From the NCBI RefSeq assembly GCF_029338375.1, contig NZ_CP119805.1:366224-430223 (forward strand): a stretch of DNA of 64,000 bases, written 5' to 3'. A program made the position numbers and the translations under genes. Origin of the DNA: Halorussus lipolyticus. Its GTDB lineage: Archaea > Halobacteriota > Halobacteria > Halobacteriales > Haladaptataceae. Shown here one piece after another: positions 1-8,323 of this stretch (positions are counted from its first letter, which is position 1; the number at the start of each line of letters is the position of its first letter). A model generated the notes under the pieces. That model was given only the letters and a program-made list of their open reading frames with translations, ran no database searches and was not told where the DNA came from.

Positions 1-1617
1 GCCCGAGACGACGAACGCTCGGCGCTTGTAGGCGGTCACGTCGTAGCCGACGAACTCGGTCCGGCGCTCGCTCTCCCGGATGGACTGGAGGACGCTCCCG
101 AAGGGTGCCCGCATCATCTGGCGCGCGACGAGATAGGACCCGACCACGGTGGCCAGCAGGAAGTAGTAAAACAGGCCCTCCTCGGCGACGAGGGGCACCA
201 TCTCGGCGATTTCGTCCAGTTCCATCGCGTACCCCCCGATTCCGTACAGCACGTCGGCCCCGAACAGGCCGTCGCTCCCGCCGGTCCACTCCAACTTGAA
301 GACGGCCCGGTAGAACAGTTGGGCGAACGCCAAGGTAATCATCGCAAAGTAGACCCCCGAGACCCGAATCGAGAGGTAGCCGATGACCCACGCGATGGCG
401 GCGCAGATGGCGACTGCGACAGCGAGCGCCACGAACGCCGAGGAGCTAACGTGAAGTAAGACCAGCACCGCGGCGTAGGCTCCGGTCCCGTAGAACAGCG
501 CGTGGCCCAGCGAGACCAGTCCGGCGTAGCCCATCACGAAGTCGAGGCTCAGGGCGAACAGCGCCCAAATCAGCACCTCCGACATGAGCGTCAGGACGTA
601 CTCCGAGTAGAGGACTTCGACGCCAAGGGGAACGACTGCGAGGAGGACCACCGCAATCGCGCCCAAGCCGAATCGCTGGCGGTCGGTCAGCACGCCGCCG
701 CGTTGGCCCGCCAGCAGTTCGCCCTCGGCCTCCTCGCCCTCGCCGCCCGAAGTCCCGAACAGGCCTTCGGGCTTGACCAGCAGGACGCCTATCATCAGCG
801 CGAAGACGATGAGACCCTCCAGCACCGGGACGTAGGTCCGGGCCAGCGTCTGGATGATGCCGACGCCGAGTCCGCCGACGACTGCGCCGCGGAAGCTACC
901 CAGACCGCCCAGCACGACGATGACGAACGCCGGGATGATGACCGAGTTCCCCATGCCGGGGTTGACGTTCTGGTAGGCACCGAGGACGATGCCCGCGACT
1001 GCCGCCAGCGCCGCGCCAGCGCCGAAGACGAGGGTGTAGTACCGGTCGATGTCGATGCCCAGATTCCGGACCATCTCGCGGTCCTGCGACCCGGCCCGGA
1101 CCACCAGTCCGAACTTGGTGTTGTTCAGCGCCCACCACGTCCCCAGCGAGAGGACCGCGCCGAACGCGACGATGAAATAGCTGTACAGCGAGTTGCTGAC
1201 GCCCAGAATCGTCACGGGACCCGCCAGAATCGGCGGTTCGGCGAAGGCCTTGGGCTGTTTGCCCCAGAAGAACGTGATGACGTCGTTGAGCATCAACACC
1301 AACCCGAAGGTCAGCAGGATGTGATAGAGGGGGTTGCGGTCGTACAGCGGTCGGAGAGTCACTCGCTCGATGACCGCGCCCAGCACGCCGACCAGCAGGG
1401 GTGCGACGAGGAGCGCAATCCAGAACCCTGCCCCGCCGAAGGGCGCAGAGATGGCGAACGCGAAGTAGGCCCCGAGCGCGAACAGTTCGCCGTGCGCGAA
1501 GTTGATGACGTCCATCACACCGAAGATGACCGACAGTCCCGCGGCTATCAGGACGTAGACCATCCCGATGGTCAACCCGTTCAGCAGTTGCTCGGCGAAC
1601 CCCGTGAGACCGACCAT
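1..1617 (-). CDS. Fused LivH-LivM branched-chain amino-acid ABC permease (3' end cut by window edge)
   Basis: Membrane permease of a Liv-type importer for branched-chain amino acids. Reading the minus strand from the ATG at 1617, I find no in-frame stop through base 1 (539 codons). Residues 1 to about 286 are a full LivH-like domain (start MVGLTGFAEQLLNGLTIG, end LVKPEGLFG). An acidic linker (GTSGGEGEEAEGELLAG) then runs straight into a LivM domain from about residue 310, last seen at GYDVTAYKRRAFVVSG. In most species LivH and LivM are separate proteins, so the fusion is notable. It starts one base after the livK stop, so the two are surely cotranscribed. The C-terminal end and any LivG/LivF genes lie outside the window. 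The frame was checked through the linker. Confidence 0.88.
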   Translation of the reverse strand, partial: MVGLTGFAEQLLNGLTIGMVYVLIAAGLSVIFGVMDVINFAHGELFALGAYFAFAISAPFGGAGFWIALLVAPLLVGVLGAVIERVTLRPLYDRNPLYHILLTFGLVLMLNDVITFFWGKQPKAFAEPPILAGPVTILGVSNSLYSYFIVAFGAVLSLGTWWALNNTKFGLVVRAGSQDREMVRNLGIDIDRYYTLVFGAGAALAAVAGIVLGAYQNVNPGMGNSVIIPAFVIVVLGGLGSFRGAVVGGLGVGIIQTLARTYVPVLEGLIVFALMIGVLLVKPEGLFGTSGGEGEEAEGELLAGQRGGVLTDRQRFGLGAIAVVLLAVVPLGVEVLYSEYVLTLMSEVLIWALFALSLDFVMGYAGLVSLGHALFYGTGAYAAVLVLLHVSSSAFVALAVAVAICAAIAWVIGYLSIRVSGVYFAMITLAFAQLFYRAVFKLEWTGGSDGLFGADVLYGIGGYAMELDEIAEMVPLVAEEGLFYYFLLATVVGSYLVARQMMRAPFGSVLQSIRESERRTEFVGYDVTAYKRRAFVVSG

Positions 1618-1618
1618 G

Positions 1619-2905
1619 TTAGAGGTCGCACTCGGTCTCGTCGCAGGGCGGGATGGCGTTCTCGCCCTCGATTTTCTGCTGAAGGCTCACGTTCGCCGGG
1701 CCGCCCGAGTCCGGTTCGACGTTCTCGCCGACCCAGACCGGGTTCATCGCTTGGTGGTCACACTCCCGGAACCGGTTCGGGCCGAACGTGCTGGGCACTT
1801 CGAGGCCCGCGAGGGTGTCTTTGACCTCCTCGGGGTCGCTTGTCCCGGCCTCCTCGATGCCGTGGGCGGTCATCCGGATGGAGTCGTAGGCGACGCGGGC
1901 GAAACTGTCGGGCGTCGTGTCGTAGGCGTCCTGATACGCCGACACGAAGCGCTGGTTGTCGCCGGTATCGAGTTTCGGCACGTACCGGACTCCGCCGTAG
2001 GTCCCGTAGGCCGCCGGGCCGAGCGCGCCCCGGACGACTTGGAAGGTCATCGTCGGACTCACCAGCGTCACGTCGTCCTTCAACCCCTGATTCGCGGCCT
2101 GATTGACGAAGTTGATGAGGTCGCCGCCGGTCATGCCCAGAATCGCCAGTTCGGCGTCCGAGTTGCTGATTTGGCTGATGTACGACCCGTAGTTCGTCGC
2201 GCCGAGTTGGGACCGCGAGACGCCGACCTCGGTGAAATCGTCGCTGGTCTCCTGCATCCGGGATTTCCACTCCCTGCGGACCGACTGGCCGTAGGCGTAG
2301 TCAGCGATGTGGAACCAGACGCTCGTTCCGAGGTTGTTGGCGGTCCACGGCGCGACGGCCTCCGCGATTTGGGCGGTGTGGGTCTCGGCCCGGAAGACGT
2401 ACTCGTTGCAGTCCGCGCCGGTGATGTTCATCGCGGCCGCGCCGGGGTTGTAGATGACCTCCTCGTTCTCGGCGAACGAGTTGAGCGCCAGCGCGGTCGA
2501 ACTCGAAATCGCGCCCATCAGATACTCCGCGCCGTCCTGCTGGACCGCCTTCTGGGCGACTTGGCGACCGGTCGCGGTGTCGGCCTCGGTGTCCTCGTAC
2601 ACCGCGCTTATCTCGAAACTGAACTGGTCGCTCTCGTTGACGTGCTGGACGGCCAGTTTCGCCCCGTTTCGCTGGCCCTCGGCGAGTCCGCCGTAGGGAC
2701 CGGTCATCGGACTCAGCACGCCGTAGTTCACCGTGTCGATGCTCTGGGTGCCGACGCCCGCGCCGCCGATGCACCCGGCGAGCGCGCCGGTTCCCGCGAT
2801 ACCTGCAAGCCGCAGTACGTTCCGCCGCGAGGAGAGGCCGGAGTCAGTTTCCGAAGTCCGCTCGGTCGCTTCGCCCGCGTTCCGTGGGTTGGTTTGACGA
2901 CCCAT
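1619..2905 (-). CDS. Branched-chain amino-acid ABC transporter substrate-binding lipoprotein (LivK/LivJ type)
   Basis: Periplasmic-binding-fold receptor that delivers amino acids or related ligands to the LivHM permease next to it. I chose the start at 2905, giving 428 residues. The N-terminus carries a Tat motif (SSRRNVLRLAG) followed by a lipobox LAGC, so the mature protein is a Tat-exported lipoprotein. The start of the mature domain (YGVLSPMTGPYGGLAEGQRN) matches type-1 periplasmic binding receptors. An alternative ATG at 2998 would place about 31 extra residues before the signal and lies upstream of a TATA-like box, so it is unlikely. Ligand specificity cannot be read from sequence. Confidence 0.9.
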   Translation of the reverse strand: MGRQTNPRNAGEATERTSETDSGLSSRRNVLRLAGIAGTGALAGCIGGAGVGTQSIDTVNYGVLSPMTGPYGGLAEGQRNGAKLAVQHVNESDQFSFEISAVYEDTEADTATGRQVAQKAVQQDGAEYLMGAISSSTALALNSFAENEEVIYNPGAAAMNITGADCNEYVFRAETHTAQIAEAVAPWTANNLGTSVWFHIADYAYGQSVRREWKSRMQETSDDFTEVGVSRSQLGATNYGSYISQISNSDAELAILGMTGGDLINFVNQAANQGLKDDVTLVSPTMTFQVVRGALGPAAYGTYGGVRYVPKLDTGDNQRFVSAYQDAYDTTPDSFARVAYDSIRMTAHGIEEAGTSDPEEVKDTLAGLEVPSTFGPNRFRECDHQAMNPVWVGENVEPDSGGPANVSLQQKIEGENAIPPCDETECDL

Positions 2906-2925
2906 ACCGGCTATGCGGAATCTTG

Positions 2926-2936
2926 GATAATAAACT
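2926..2936 (-). promoter_or_regulatory. TATA-like box for livK operon
   Basis: On the minus strand TTTATTAT lies about 21-28 bases before the ATG at 2905, the spacing expected for a leaderless haloarchaeal transcript. This supports that start. The rest of the 223-base gap to the next gene (2906-3128) is AT-rich and holds nothing else I recognise. Confidence 0.45.
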
Positions 2937-3128
2937 ATTGTGTAAAATACGGGTGCGGCGACGTCGAAATAACTCTCCTCCGTCTGTCTTGTCAGCACAA
3001 CAATCGGTAATAGCCGAGCCGCAACGACAGAAAGGGAACTATAACCAATTCCGAAAGAAACAAAAATATTGCTTAAAGAAATGTTTAGTGACTTTTCTCC
3101 ACGCTTCCGAACCGCGACTGCTGGCCCG

Positions 3129-4163
3129 CTACTCGAAGTGGGGCACCACTTCCTCGCCCAACCGCTCGACGCACTCGACCATCCGGTCGGTGCCGATGCC
3201 GGGGTGGTAGGTCCGGAAGATGAAATGCACGTCGTCGCCCAGCGCCCCGCGGTACTCCTCCAACTGGTCTACAACCTGCTCGGGCGTGCCGTAGATTGCC
3301 TGCTCCTTCAACTCCCGCTTGCGCTCGTCGTCCAGTTCTTCGACCTCCTCGCCCGAGAAAATCTCGGCGTAGCGCCGCTGGATGTAGAAGTAGCCCTCCT
3401 TCATCCGCTCCCACGCTTCTTCCTCCGAATCGCCGACGAACCCGTGCTGGAGGACGTACACGTCGAAGTCGTCCTCGGCGTCACCGGCCTCGCTGGCGTC
3501 GTCTCGCAGGCCCTCCTCGGCCCGGACCTTCCGGATGTCCTCGACGCGCTTGCGGACGCCCCCAATCGAGAGCGCGGAGGGCGCGCACCACGCATCTGCC
3601 ACTCGGGCCGCGCGTCGGACTGCTGGCTTGGCCGACCCGCCGTACATCACCGGAATTTCGCTGTCGGGCTTGGGGGTGACGGTCACGTCCGGCGACACGT
3701 CGTGGAACTCGGCGTCGTAGTCCAGCGGTCCCTCGGACCACGCTGACCGCACGAGGTCGGTGGTGTCTTCCATTCGCTCGACGCGCTCGTCGCGGGGGAC
3801 GCCGAACTCCTCGAACTCGGTCGGGTTCGACCCGATGGCGAGGCCGAGGGTGAGTCGGCCGTCGGCCAGCAGGTCCACCGTCGCGGCGTCCTCGGCGAGG
3901 CGCACCCCGTCGTAGAGCGGTGCGAGGGCGATGCAGGTGCCGAGTTCGATGTCCTCGGTTTCGGCGGCCAACGCCCCGAGGGTCGGCATCGTCGCCGAGA
4001 GATAGCCGTCGTCGGCGAAGTGATGCTCCGAGACCCACGCGCTGGCGAGGCCAGAATCGTCGATGGCGCGCCCGAGAGTCAGCATCTCGTCGTAAATCTC
4101 GCTCATCGACCGGTCGTCGTCGGGTCGTCGCTGGCAGGTGAACAGTCCGGTCCCGATTTCCAT
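3129..4163 (-). CDS. Luciferase-like (LLM class) flavin- or F420-dependent monooxygenase
   Basis: TIM-barrel oxidoreductase of the bacterial luciferase superfamily, 344 residues, the usual length. Seen: N-terminal MEIGTGLFTCQ strand; the conserved SAWVSEHHF segment (about residues 41-49) typical of the LLM active-site face; TGLAIGS-like GLAIGSNPTEFEEFGV; and a C-terminal region FIFRTYHPGIGTDRMVE. Such enzymes use FMNH2 or coenzyme F420; haloarchaea make F420, so that cofactor is plausible but unproven. Transcribed alone from its own promoter. Substrate unknown. Confidence 0.82.
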   Translation of the reverse strand: MEIGTGLFTCQRRPDDDRSMSEIYDEMLTLGRAIDDSGLASAWVSEHHFADDGYLSATMPTLGALAAETEDIELGTCIALAPLYDGVRLAEDAATVDLLADGRLTLGLAIGSNPTEFEEFGVPRDERVERMEDTTDLVRSAWSEGPLDYDAEFHDVSPDVTVTPKPDSEIPVMYGGSAKPAVRRAARVADAWCAPSALSIGGVRKRVEDIRKVRAEEGLRDDASEAGDAEDDFDVYVLQHGFVGDSEEEAWERMKEGYFYIQRRYAEIFSGEEVEELDDERKRELKEQAIYGTPEQVVDQLEEYRGALGDDVHFIFRTYHPGIGTDRMVECVERLGEEVVPHFE

Positions 4164-4189
4164 ACCGGCAAATGTGGCCGGGCCGTCTT

Positions 4190-4200
4190 AATGTTTTATA
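4190..4200 (-). promoter_or_regulatory. TATA-like box for the luciferase-like gene
   Basis: Minus-strand TTATAAAACATT lies about 29-36 bases before the ATG at 4163. The spacing supports a leaderless or near-leaderless transcript and the chosen start. Confidence 0.45.
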
Positions 4201-4265
4201 AGGTAGCAGTTCACGTCCCGAAACTTACCCCGAGACTTATGCCGGAGGCGATTCAGCATCGAAGC

Positions 4266-4427
4266 ATGACCGACGCACCCGGCGGCGCGAGCAGGCCCGG
4301 TGTCTCGGAGAACGCCGACGGCGGCCTCGACGGCCCCAAGGAGTCGATTTTCGAGGTCCTCAAGCCCGCGCTGGTGCTGGTCGGGATGCTCGTGGTGTTC
4401 TTCCTGCTGTTGTACTTCCTTGGATAG
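4266..4427 (+). CDS. Small single-pass membrane protein
   Basis: A 53-residue protein of unknown function. The first 30 residues are hydrophilic and acidic (MTDAPGGASRPGVSENADGG), followed by one hydrophobic helix (LKPALVLVGMLVVFFLLLYFLG) that ends the protein. The start at 4266 follows a CTTATG box about 26-31 bases upstream. An ORF in the same frame extends further upstream but overlaps the neighbouring gene's promoter, so the short form is preferred. It looks like a C-tail-anchored protein, with the tail in the membrane and the acidic part probably in the cytoplasm. Confidence 0.6.
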   Translation: MTDAPGGASRPGVSENADGGLDGPKESIFEVLKPALVLVGMLVVFFLLLYFLG

Positions 4428-4503
4428 TGCCCGGTCCGATTCTCGGTGCTACCTCCTCGCACGAATCTTTTTGACCGAGGACGCGACGAACTGGTCGCAG
4501 GAC

Positions 4504-5100
4504 ATGTCGGAATCGGAATCACCAGCGGCGGCGAGCGGCGGCGGTCGGTCGAACCGAAACGGCAACGAACCGGGCGGCGGCGACGGTCGGCAGATGTTGT
4601 TGGAGGAAGCCCGCACGACGACGAGCCAGCAACTCGCCCAAATCAACAAACTCGACGGCGAAGCGGTTCGAACGGTCCGAATCGCGTTCGTGCTGACCGG
4701 CCTCCTCGTCGGCGGTGCGAAACTGGTCCCGTCGCTCGGCCTCGGTCTCCTCGGAGCGGCCGGAACGGTCTCGCTGGTGGGTTCCCTCGTCGCGTCGCTG
4801 TTCGTGTACGGCACTTCGAAGCTCTTCATCGGGTCGAGTCCGGACCGAATCCCCATCGACTACGAGGAGCAGATAGACACCGAGGCGGCGTACGTCGAAG
4901 TCATCGGCCGGTACGAACGCGGCCTTCTCAGAAACCGACGTGTTCTCTGGTCGAACGCGTTCTTCCTCGACGCCTCCCGTTTCCTGCTGGCCTGCGCAGT
5001 GGTTCTATTCGTTTTGGCCGCCGTGTTCCACGTCGCCATCCAATCGACTCGGATTCAACTGCTGTACCAACCTTTATCCGTCATTACGGAGCAATTTTGA
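4504..5100 (+). CDS. Hypothetical membrane protein
   Basis: 198 residues, not assigned to a family. A disordered Ser/Gly/Asn-rich N-terminus (about residues 1-30) is followed by a short helical region (LLEEARTTTSQQLAQINKLDGEAV). Two close hydrophobic helices come next (about 65-110), then a charged soluble stretch (IDYEEQIDTEAAYVEVIGRYERG) and a last membrane helix (FLLACAVVLFVLAAVFHVAI). The helix-loop arrangement recalls small effector-type membrane proteins, but I see no diagnostic motif. A TCTTTTTG box about 30 bases upstream supports the start. The next small gene begins 7 bases after its stop. Confidence 0.62.
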   Translation: MSESESPAAASGGGRSNRNGNEPGGGDGRQMLLEEARTTTSQQLAQINKLDGEAVRTVRIAFVLTGLLVGGAKLVPSLGLGLLGAAGTVSLVGSLVASLFVYGTSKLFIGSSPDRIPIDYEEQIDTEAAYVEVIGRYERGLLRNRRVLWSNAFFLDASRFLLACAVVLFVLAAVFHVAIQSTRIQLLYQPLSVITEQF

Positions 5101-5107
5101 GATAGCT

Positions 5108-5236
5108 ATGACCGCAAGGGACGACGCCGACGAGTCGAGTCTCGTTCGGGCGGAGTACGTCTACACGGGCGGCTCGAAACGCCTCGCGGACCTCAAACTC
5201 CGCTTCGGAAAGTGGTTGGAGGACCGCCGTAACTAG
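5108..5236 (+). CDS. Small hypothetical protein
   Basis: 42 residues, start at 5108, only 7 bases after the preceding membrane-protein gene, so probably cotranscribed; a CTTTATCC box upstream could also serve it. The acidic N-terminus (MTARDDADESSLVRAEYVY) is followed by a basic, Trp-containing tail (LKLRFGKWLEDRRN). No Cys, no membrane segment. Function unknown. Confidence 0.5.
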   Translation: MTARDDADESSLVRAEYVYTGGSKRLADLKLRFGKWLEDRRN

Positions 5237-5256
5237 TCGAACGGGATACCTCTCTC

Positions 5257-5273
5257 GCTCGAACGAGCAAAAA
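5257..5273. terminator. Short hairpin with A/T run between convergent genes
   Basis: GCTCG-AA-CGAGC (5257-5268) is followed by five A residues on the plus strand, which read as a T run on the minus strand just downstream of the EthD-like gene. It lies between convergent genes ending at 5236 and 5309. A T run is the usual archaeal terminator signal, here most useful to the minus-strand gene. Confidence 0.35.
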
Positions 5274-5308
5274 GAAGCCTCTACCGCCGAGTTCGATTTC
5301 TCGACTCG

Positions 5309-6025
5309 CTACGTCTCGTCCTTCTGGACCGTCTCCTGCCCGATGAATCGCGGTCGCTCGTCGATGGCGAGGAAGTTGTCAACGTCCTCGCGGGCCTCCT
5401 TGGCCTTGCCCTTGTCGGGGTCGTAGTCCCGGCTTCCCTCGCTCCCGAGAGCGTCGTAGAGTTTGTCGAGGTCCTCGAAGTAGAGTTCCGCAATCCCGTC
5501 GAACTCGGCGTTCTCGGGGTCAGTCGGGAGGACCGTGGCGTAGCGCACCACGCCGTCGATTTCCCGAGCGATGGGGGTGTGGTTGTTCTGCCAGTAGTCC
5601 ACGAACTCGTCGTGGGTCATGCCGTCTTGGCGGACGAGGAAGGCCGAGTGCTTGTAGAGACCGTCGGTGTCGCCGTCTACCTCGTCCTTCTGGATTATCT
5701 CCTCGCCGATGAACCGGGGTCGCTCGTCGATGTCGAGGAAGTTGTCCACGTCCTCGCGGGCCTCCTTGGCTTTGCCCTTGTCGGGGTCGTAGTCCCGGCT
5801 TCCCTCGCTTCCGAGGGCGTCGTGCAAGTCGTCTAAGTCCTCGAAGTAGAGTTCGGCCAGACCGTCGAACTCGGCGTTCTCGGGGTCGGTCGGGAGGACG
5901 GTCTGGTAGCGCGTGACACCCTCGATTTCGCGGGCGATGGGGGTGTGGTTGTTCTGCCAGTAGTCCACGAACTCGTCGTGAGTCATGTCGTCCTGCCGAA
6001 CCAGCAGGGCCACGTGTTTGTACAT
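5309..6025 (-). CDS. EthD-type dimeric alpha/beta-barrel protein, internally duplicated
   Basis: 238 residues made of two almost identical EthD-like domains (about 1-110 and 124-238). Each has the same order of blocks: YKHxALLVRQDxMTHDEFVDYW, NNHTPIAREI, VLPTDPENAEFDG, ELYFEDLD, ALGSEGSRDYDPDKGKAK and IDERPRFIG. EthD domains normally dimerise, so this protein may fold as a pseudodimer. No substrate is known for most of the family. The start at 6025 is preferred over 6052 because a TTTTATTG box lies about 23-30 bases before 6025. The duplication is also visible at DNA level, which suggests a recent event or gene conversion. Confidence 0.75.
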   Translation of the reverse strand: MYKHVALLVRQDDMTHDEFVDYWQNNHTPIAREIEGVTRYQTVLPTDPENAEFDGLAELYFEDLDDLHDALGSEGSRDYDPDKGKAKEAREDVDNFLDIDERPRFIGEEIIQKDEVDGDTDGLYKHSAFLVRQDGMTHDEFVDYWQNNHTPIAREIDGVVRYATVLPTDPENAEFDGIAELYFEDLDKLYDALGSEGSRDYDPDKGKAKEAREDVDNFLAIDERPRFIGQETVQKDET

Positions 6026-6045
6026 CGACTGGAACGTCGCTTGCG

Positions 6046-6056
6046 CTCCCAATAAA
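6046..6056 (-). promoter_or_regulatory. TATA-like box for the EthD-type gene
   Basis: Minus-strand GGTTTTATTGG lies about 22-31 bases before the ATG at 6025. It supports a leaderless transcript and argues against the in-frame ATG at 6052. Confidence 0.4.
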
Positions 6057-6194
6057 ACCCGCCGATGGACTGCCGACGCCCTTCCGGACGGCGATTCGTC
6101 CTCGACCGACCACTCCAGAGCCGACCGTATTTTAGCTTCTTTTCTACCAAAATCTCCCTAAAATACTTGTAGTCACAGCTAATCTCACCGGACA

Positions 6195-7142
6195 ATGACC
6201 ATCGTTATTTTGGGCGAGACCGACCGGTTCAAAGAGCACGAACTCGTCCGGGAGGCCGCCGAGGAGCGCGGCGCGGAAACCGTCGTCGTCCCAGTCGAGG
6301 ACTGGCCGGGGGACGCGCCGGTCGAACACACCGTGGGGAGCGGCGAGTGCGTCCTCGGCGAATCCATCCGGTTCGACGACGTGACCGGCGTCTTCTCGAT
6401 GATTCAGACGGTCTTCCCGACGTATCTCCCCCACTACGACTGGTTCGAGGAGAAACCGGAGCGCCCGGCGTACAAGCAACTCCGAGAGTGGCAACAGACT
6501 TTCCGGTCGCTCCTCGCAATCTTCGAGGAACACGGCGCGAAGATACCGGTCTCGCCACGGGACCGCTACTGGGACTTCCACCGGCCGTGGATGCTCCAGT
6601 TGTACGACGACGAGGACGTTCCGGTCCCGGACACGACGTTCACTAACGACCCCGAGCGCGTCGAGGAGTTCGTGGAGAACCACTCTCGCGCGCTGGTCCA
6701 ACCGGTCAACGGCGGCGAGGGCATGGAAGTGATACGGCCCGACGACCTCAAACCGGAGCGCCTCGAAAAGCTATCGGGCGCGCCCATCAAACTGCAGGAG
6801 TACATTCCCGGCGAGGACACCCGCGCCTACGTCGTTGACGGGGAGTTCGTGGGCCAGATACAGTACGGCTACGACGAGGACGCCATCTCGTTCAAGAGTT
6901 CCGAAGTCGCCTACACCGACATCGAGTCGATACGCCTCTCGCCCGACGCCGACCTCCGGGAGACGATTGTCCGGGCGGCCGAACTCACCCCCTCGGCCTA
7001 TGCCGCCGTAGACGTGCGAATCACCGACGACGGCGACTACACCGTCTTGGAGAGCAACACGCCCGGTCGGTTCGCGGCCCACGACCTCGCCGGTGCGACC
7101 GCGGTCGGCGAGCGAATCGCCGAGTACCTGCTGGCGTCGTAG
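6195..7142 (+). CDS. ATP-grasp ligase A (RimK/MvdD-like)
   Basis: 315-residue ATP-grasp enzyme, expected to couple ATP hydrolysis to acyl-phosphate formation and bond formation with an amine or hydroxyl. Seen: an N-terminal Rossmann-like preATP domain (MTIVILGETDRFKEHELV); VPDTTFTNDPERVEEFV opening the ATP-grasp domain; IKLQEYIPGEDTRAYVVDG for nucleotide binding; and the C-terminal metal-binding VLESNTPGRFAAHD. The layout (VPDT.TND, LQEYIPG.D.R, LESN..GRF) resembles ATP-grasp enzymes of the graspetide maturase group as well as RimK. Its downstream neighbour is a paralogue. An AAAATACTT box about 30 bases upstream supports the start. Substrate unknown. Confidence 0.78.
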   Translation: MTIVILGETDRFKEHELVREAAEERGAETVVVPVEDWPGDAPVEHTVGSGECVLGESIRFDDVTGVFSMIQTVFPTYLPHYDWFEEKPERPAYKQLREWQQTFRSLLAIFEEHGAKIPVSPRDRYWDFHRPWMLQLYDDEDVPVPDTTFTNDPERVEEFVENHSRALVQPVNGGEGMEVIRPDDLKPERLEKLSGAPIKLQEYIPGEDTRAYVVDGEFVGQIQYGYDEDAISFKSSEVAYTDIESIRLSPDADLRETIVRAAELTPSAYAAVDVRITDDGDYTVLESNTPGRFAAHDLAGATAVGERIAEYLLAS

Positions 7143-7156
7143 CCCGTCCGTCCCAA

Positions 7157-7166
7157 ATATTTTTAT
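7157..7166 (+). promoter_or_regulatory. TATA-like box for ATP-grasp ligase B
   Basis: AATATTTTTAT lies about 25-34 bases before the ATG at 7191. It implies that the second ATP-grasp gene has its own leaderless promoter although it lies only 48 bases after the first. Confidence 0.45.
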
Positions 7167-7190
7167 CGACTCCCGATAGTTGCATCCTCA

Positions 7191-8117
7191 ATGACGATTG
7201 TACTTATCGGAGAAGCCGAGTTCAAGGAGTTCGAACTCCTCGCCGAGGCCGTCGCGGAGCGCGGCGAGGAGGCGGTCGTCTGGGACACGACCGACTGGCC
7301 CAGCGACGTGCCGGTGACCTTCGACGTGGGGGGCGACACGGTGACGGTCGGCAGGGAGTTCGACCTCGACGAGGTGACGGGCGTGTTCCCGTGGGTCCAC
7401 CACATCTTCCACCCCTCGCTGTCGCGGTTCGCCGACGACTTCGAGGACGAAGGGACCCGGAACCTGTTCATGAAGACCGACCAGTGGCGCGGCATCTTCC
7501 GGTCGCTCCTCGGTCTGTTCGACGACCGGGGCGCGACGGTGTTCTACCCGCCGGGGACCCAGCACTACGACGAGTGGAAGCCACTCCAGATGGAGCAGTT
7601 CACTGCGGAGGGAATCTCGGTTCCGGACACGGTGTTCACGACCGACCCGGACCGCGCTCGGGAGTTCGTCGCGGACCACGGCGAAGTCGTCTACAAGCCG
7701 GTGGTCGAGGAGGCGTGGCCGAATCGGCTGTCCGAGTCGGACCTTGAGACGGCCCCGCTTGACCGACTGGCGAACGCGCCCGTCCAGTTTCAGGAGTACG
7801 TCGAGGGCGACGACGTGCGGGCGTTCTTCCTCGACGGCGAGGTGGTCGGCGCGAGTCGCTACGTGACCGACGAGTGGACCTTCAAGACCGAGAGCCGAAT
7901 CGACGACGCCGAATCCGTGGACCTCCGGGACGAGGTTCGCCGGGACGTGGAACGCGCTGGGGAGGTCTCGCCGATGCGCTTCGGGGCGGCCGACCTGCGC
8001 GTCAGCGACGAGACCCACGCCCTGCTGGAGGTCAATCCGGGGCCTCGGTTCGCCTTCCACGACCTCTACAGTGCGACCGACATCGCGGGGGTCCTCGCCG
8101 ACGCGCTCGTGAACTGA
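7191..8117 (+). CDS. ATP-grasp ligase B, paralogue of ligase A
   Basis: 308 residues with the same architecture as the upstream paralogue: preATP domain (MTIVLIGEAEFKEFELLAEA), VPDTVFTTDPDRAREFV, VQFQEYVEGDDVRAFFLDG and the metal-binding LLEVNPGPRFAFHD. The pair are clearly related along their length but well diverged, so not a recent duplication. Tandem ATP-grasp pairs are known in microviridin-type peptide pathways (MvdC/MvdD), where the two make different cross-links; whether that applies here is inference. Convergent with a 31-residue acidic ORF and a PqqD-M50 protease gene. Confidence 0.78.
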   Translation: MTIVLIGEAEFKEFELLAEAVAERGEEAVVWDTTDWPSDVPVTFDVGGDTVTVGREFDLDEVTGVFPWVHHIFHPSLSRFADDFEDEGTRNLFMKTDQWRGIFRSLLGLFDDRGATVFYPPGTQHYDEWKPLQMEQFTAEGISVPDTVFTTDPDRAREFVADHGEVVYKPVVEEAWPNRLSESDLETAPLDRLANAPVQFQEYVEGDDVRAFFLDGEVVGASRYVTDEWTFKTESRIDDAESVDLRDEVRRDVERAGEVSPMRFGAADLRVSDETHALLEVNPGPRFAFHDLYSATDIAGVLADALVN

Positions 8118-8177
8118 ACGCCGCGCCGACTGGGAGCAGAACTCGCCGTTTTCGATTTTGTTCGCGCACGACTGACG

Positions 8178-8240
8178 GTCAATCTGATTGCTCGTCCGTC
8201 TGATTGTCGGTCAGCCTGATTGCCGGCCTAATTGCCCGTC
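8178..8240. repeat. 16-bp imperfect tandem repeat
   Basis: Three full 16-base units (GTCAATCTGATTGCTC, GTCCGTCTGATTGTCG, GTCAGCCTGATTGCCG) and a partial fourth unit (GCCTAATTGCCC) share a CTGATTG core. They lie about 60 bases after the stop of ATP-grasp ligase B, in the gap between convergent genes. Purpose unknown; a slipped-strand expansion or a protein-binding array are both possible. Confidence 0.6.
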
Positions 8241-8323
8241 GCGCCGGCTATCGGGTAGTACGTATCTCCGAAAAGTCGCGGGTACCGCGAGCGGAATCCG
8301 ACTACTACTCGCGGGCAGTTGCC

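Noticed and set aside
502..3010. Long plus-strand ORFs over the Liv genes
   Set aside because: Antisense shadows of LivHM and LivK, which have clear family motifs.
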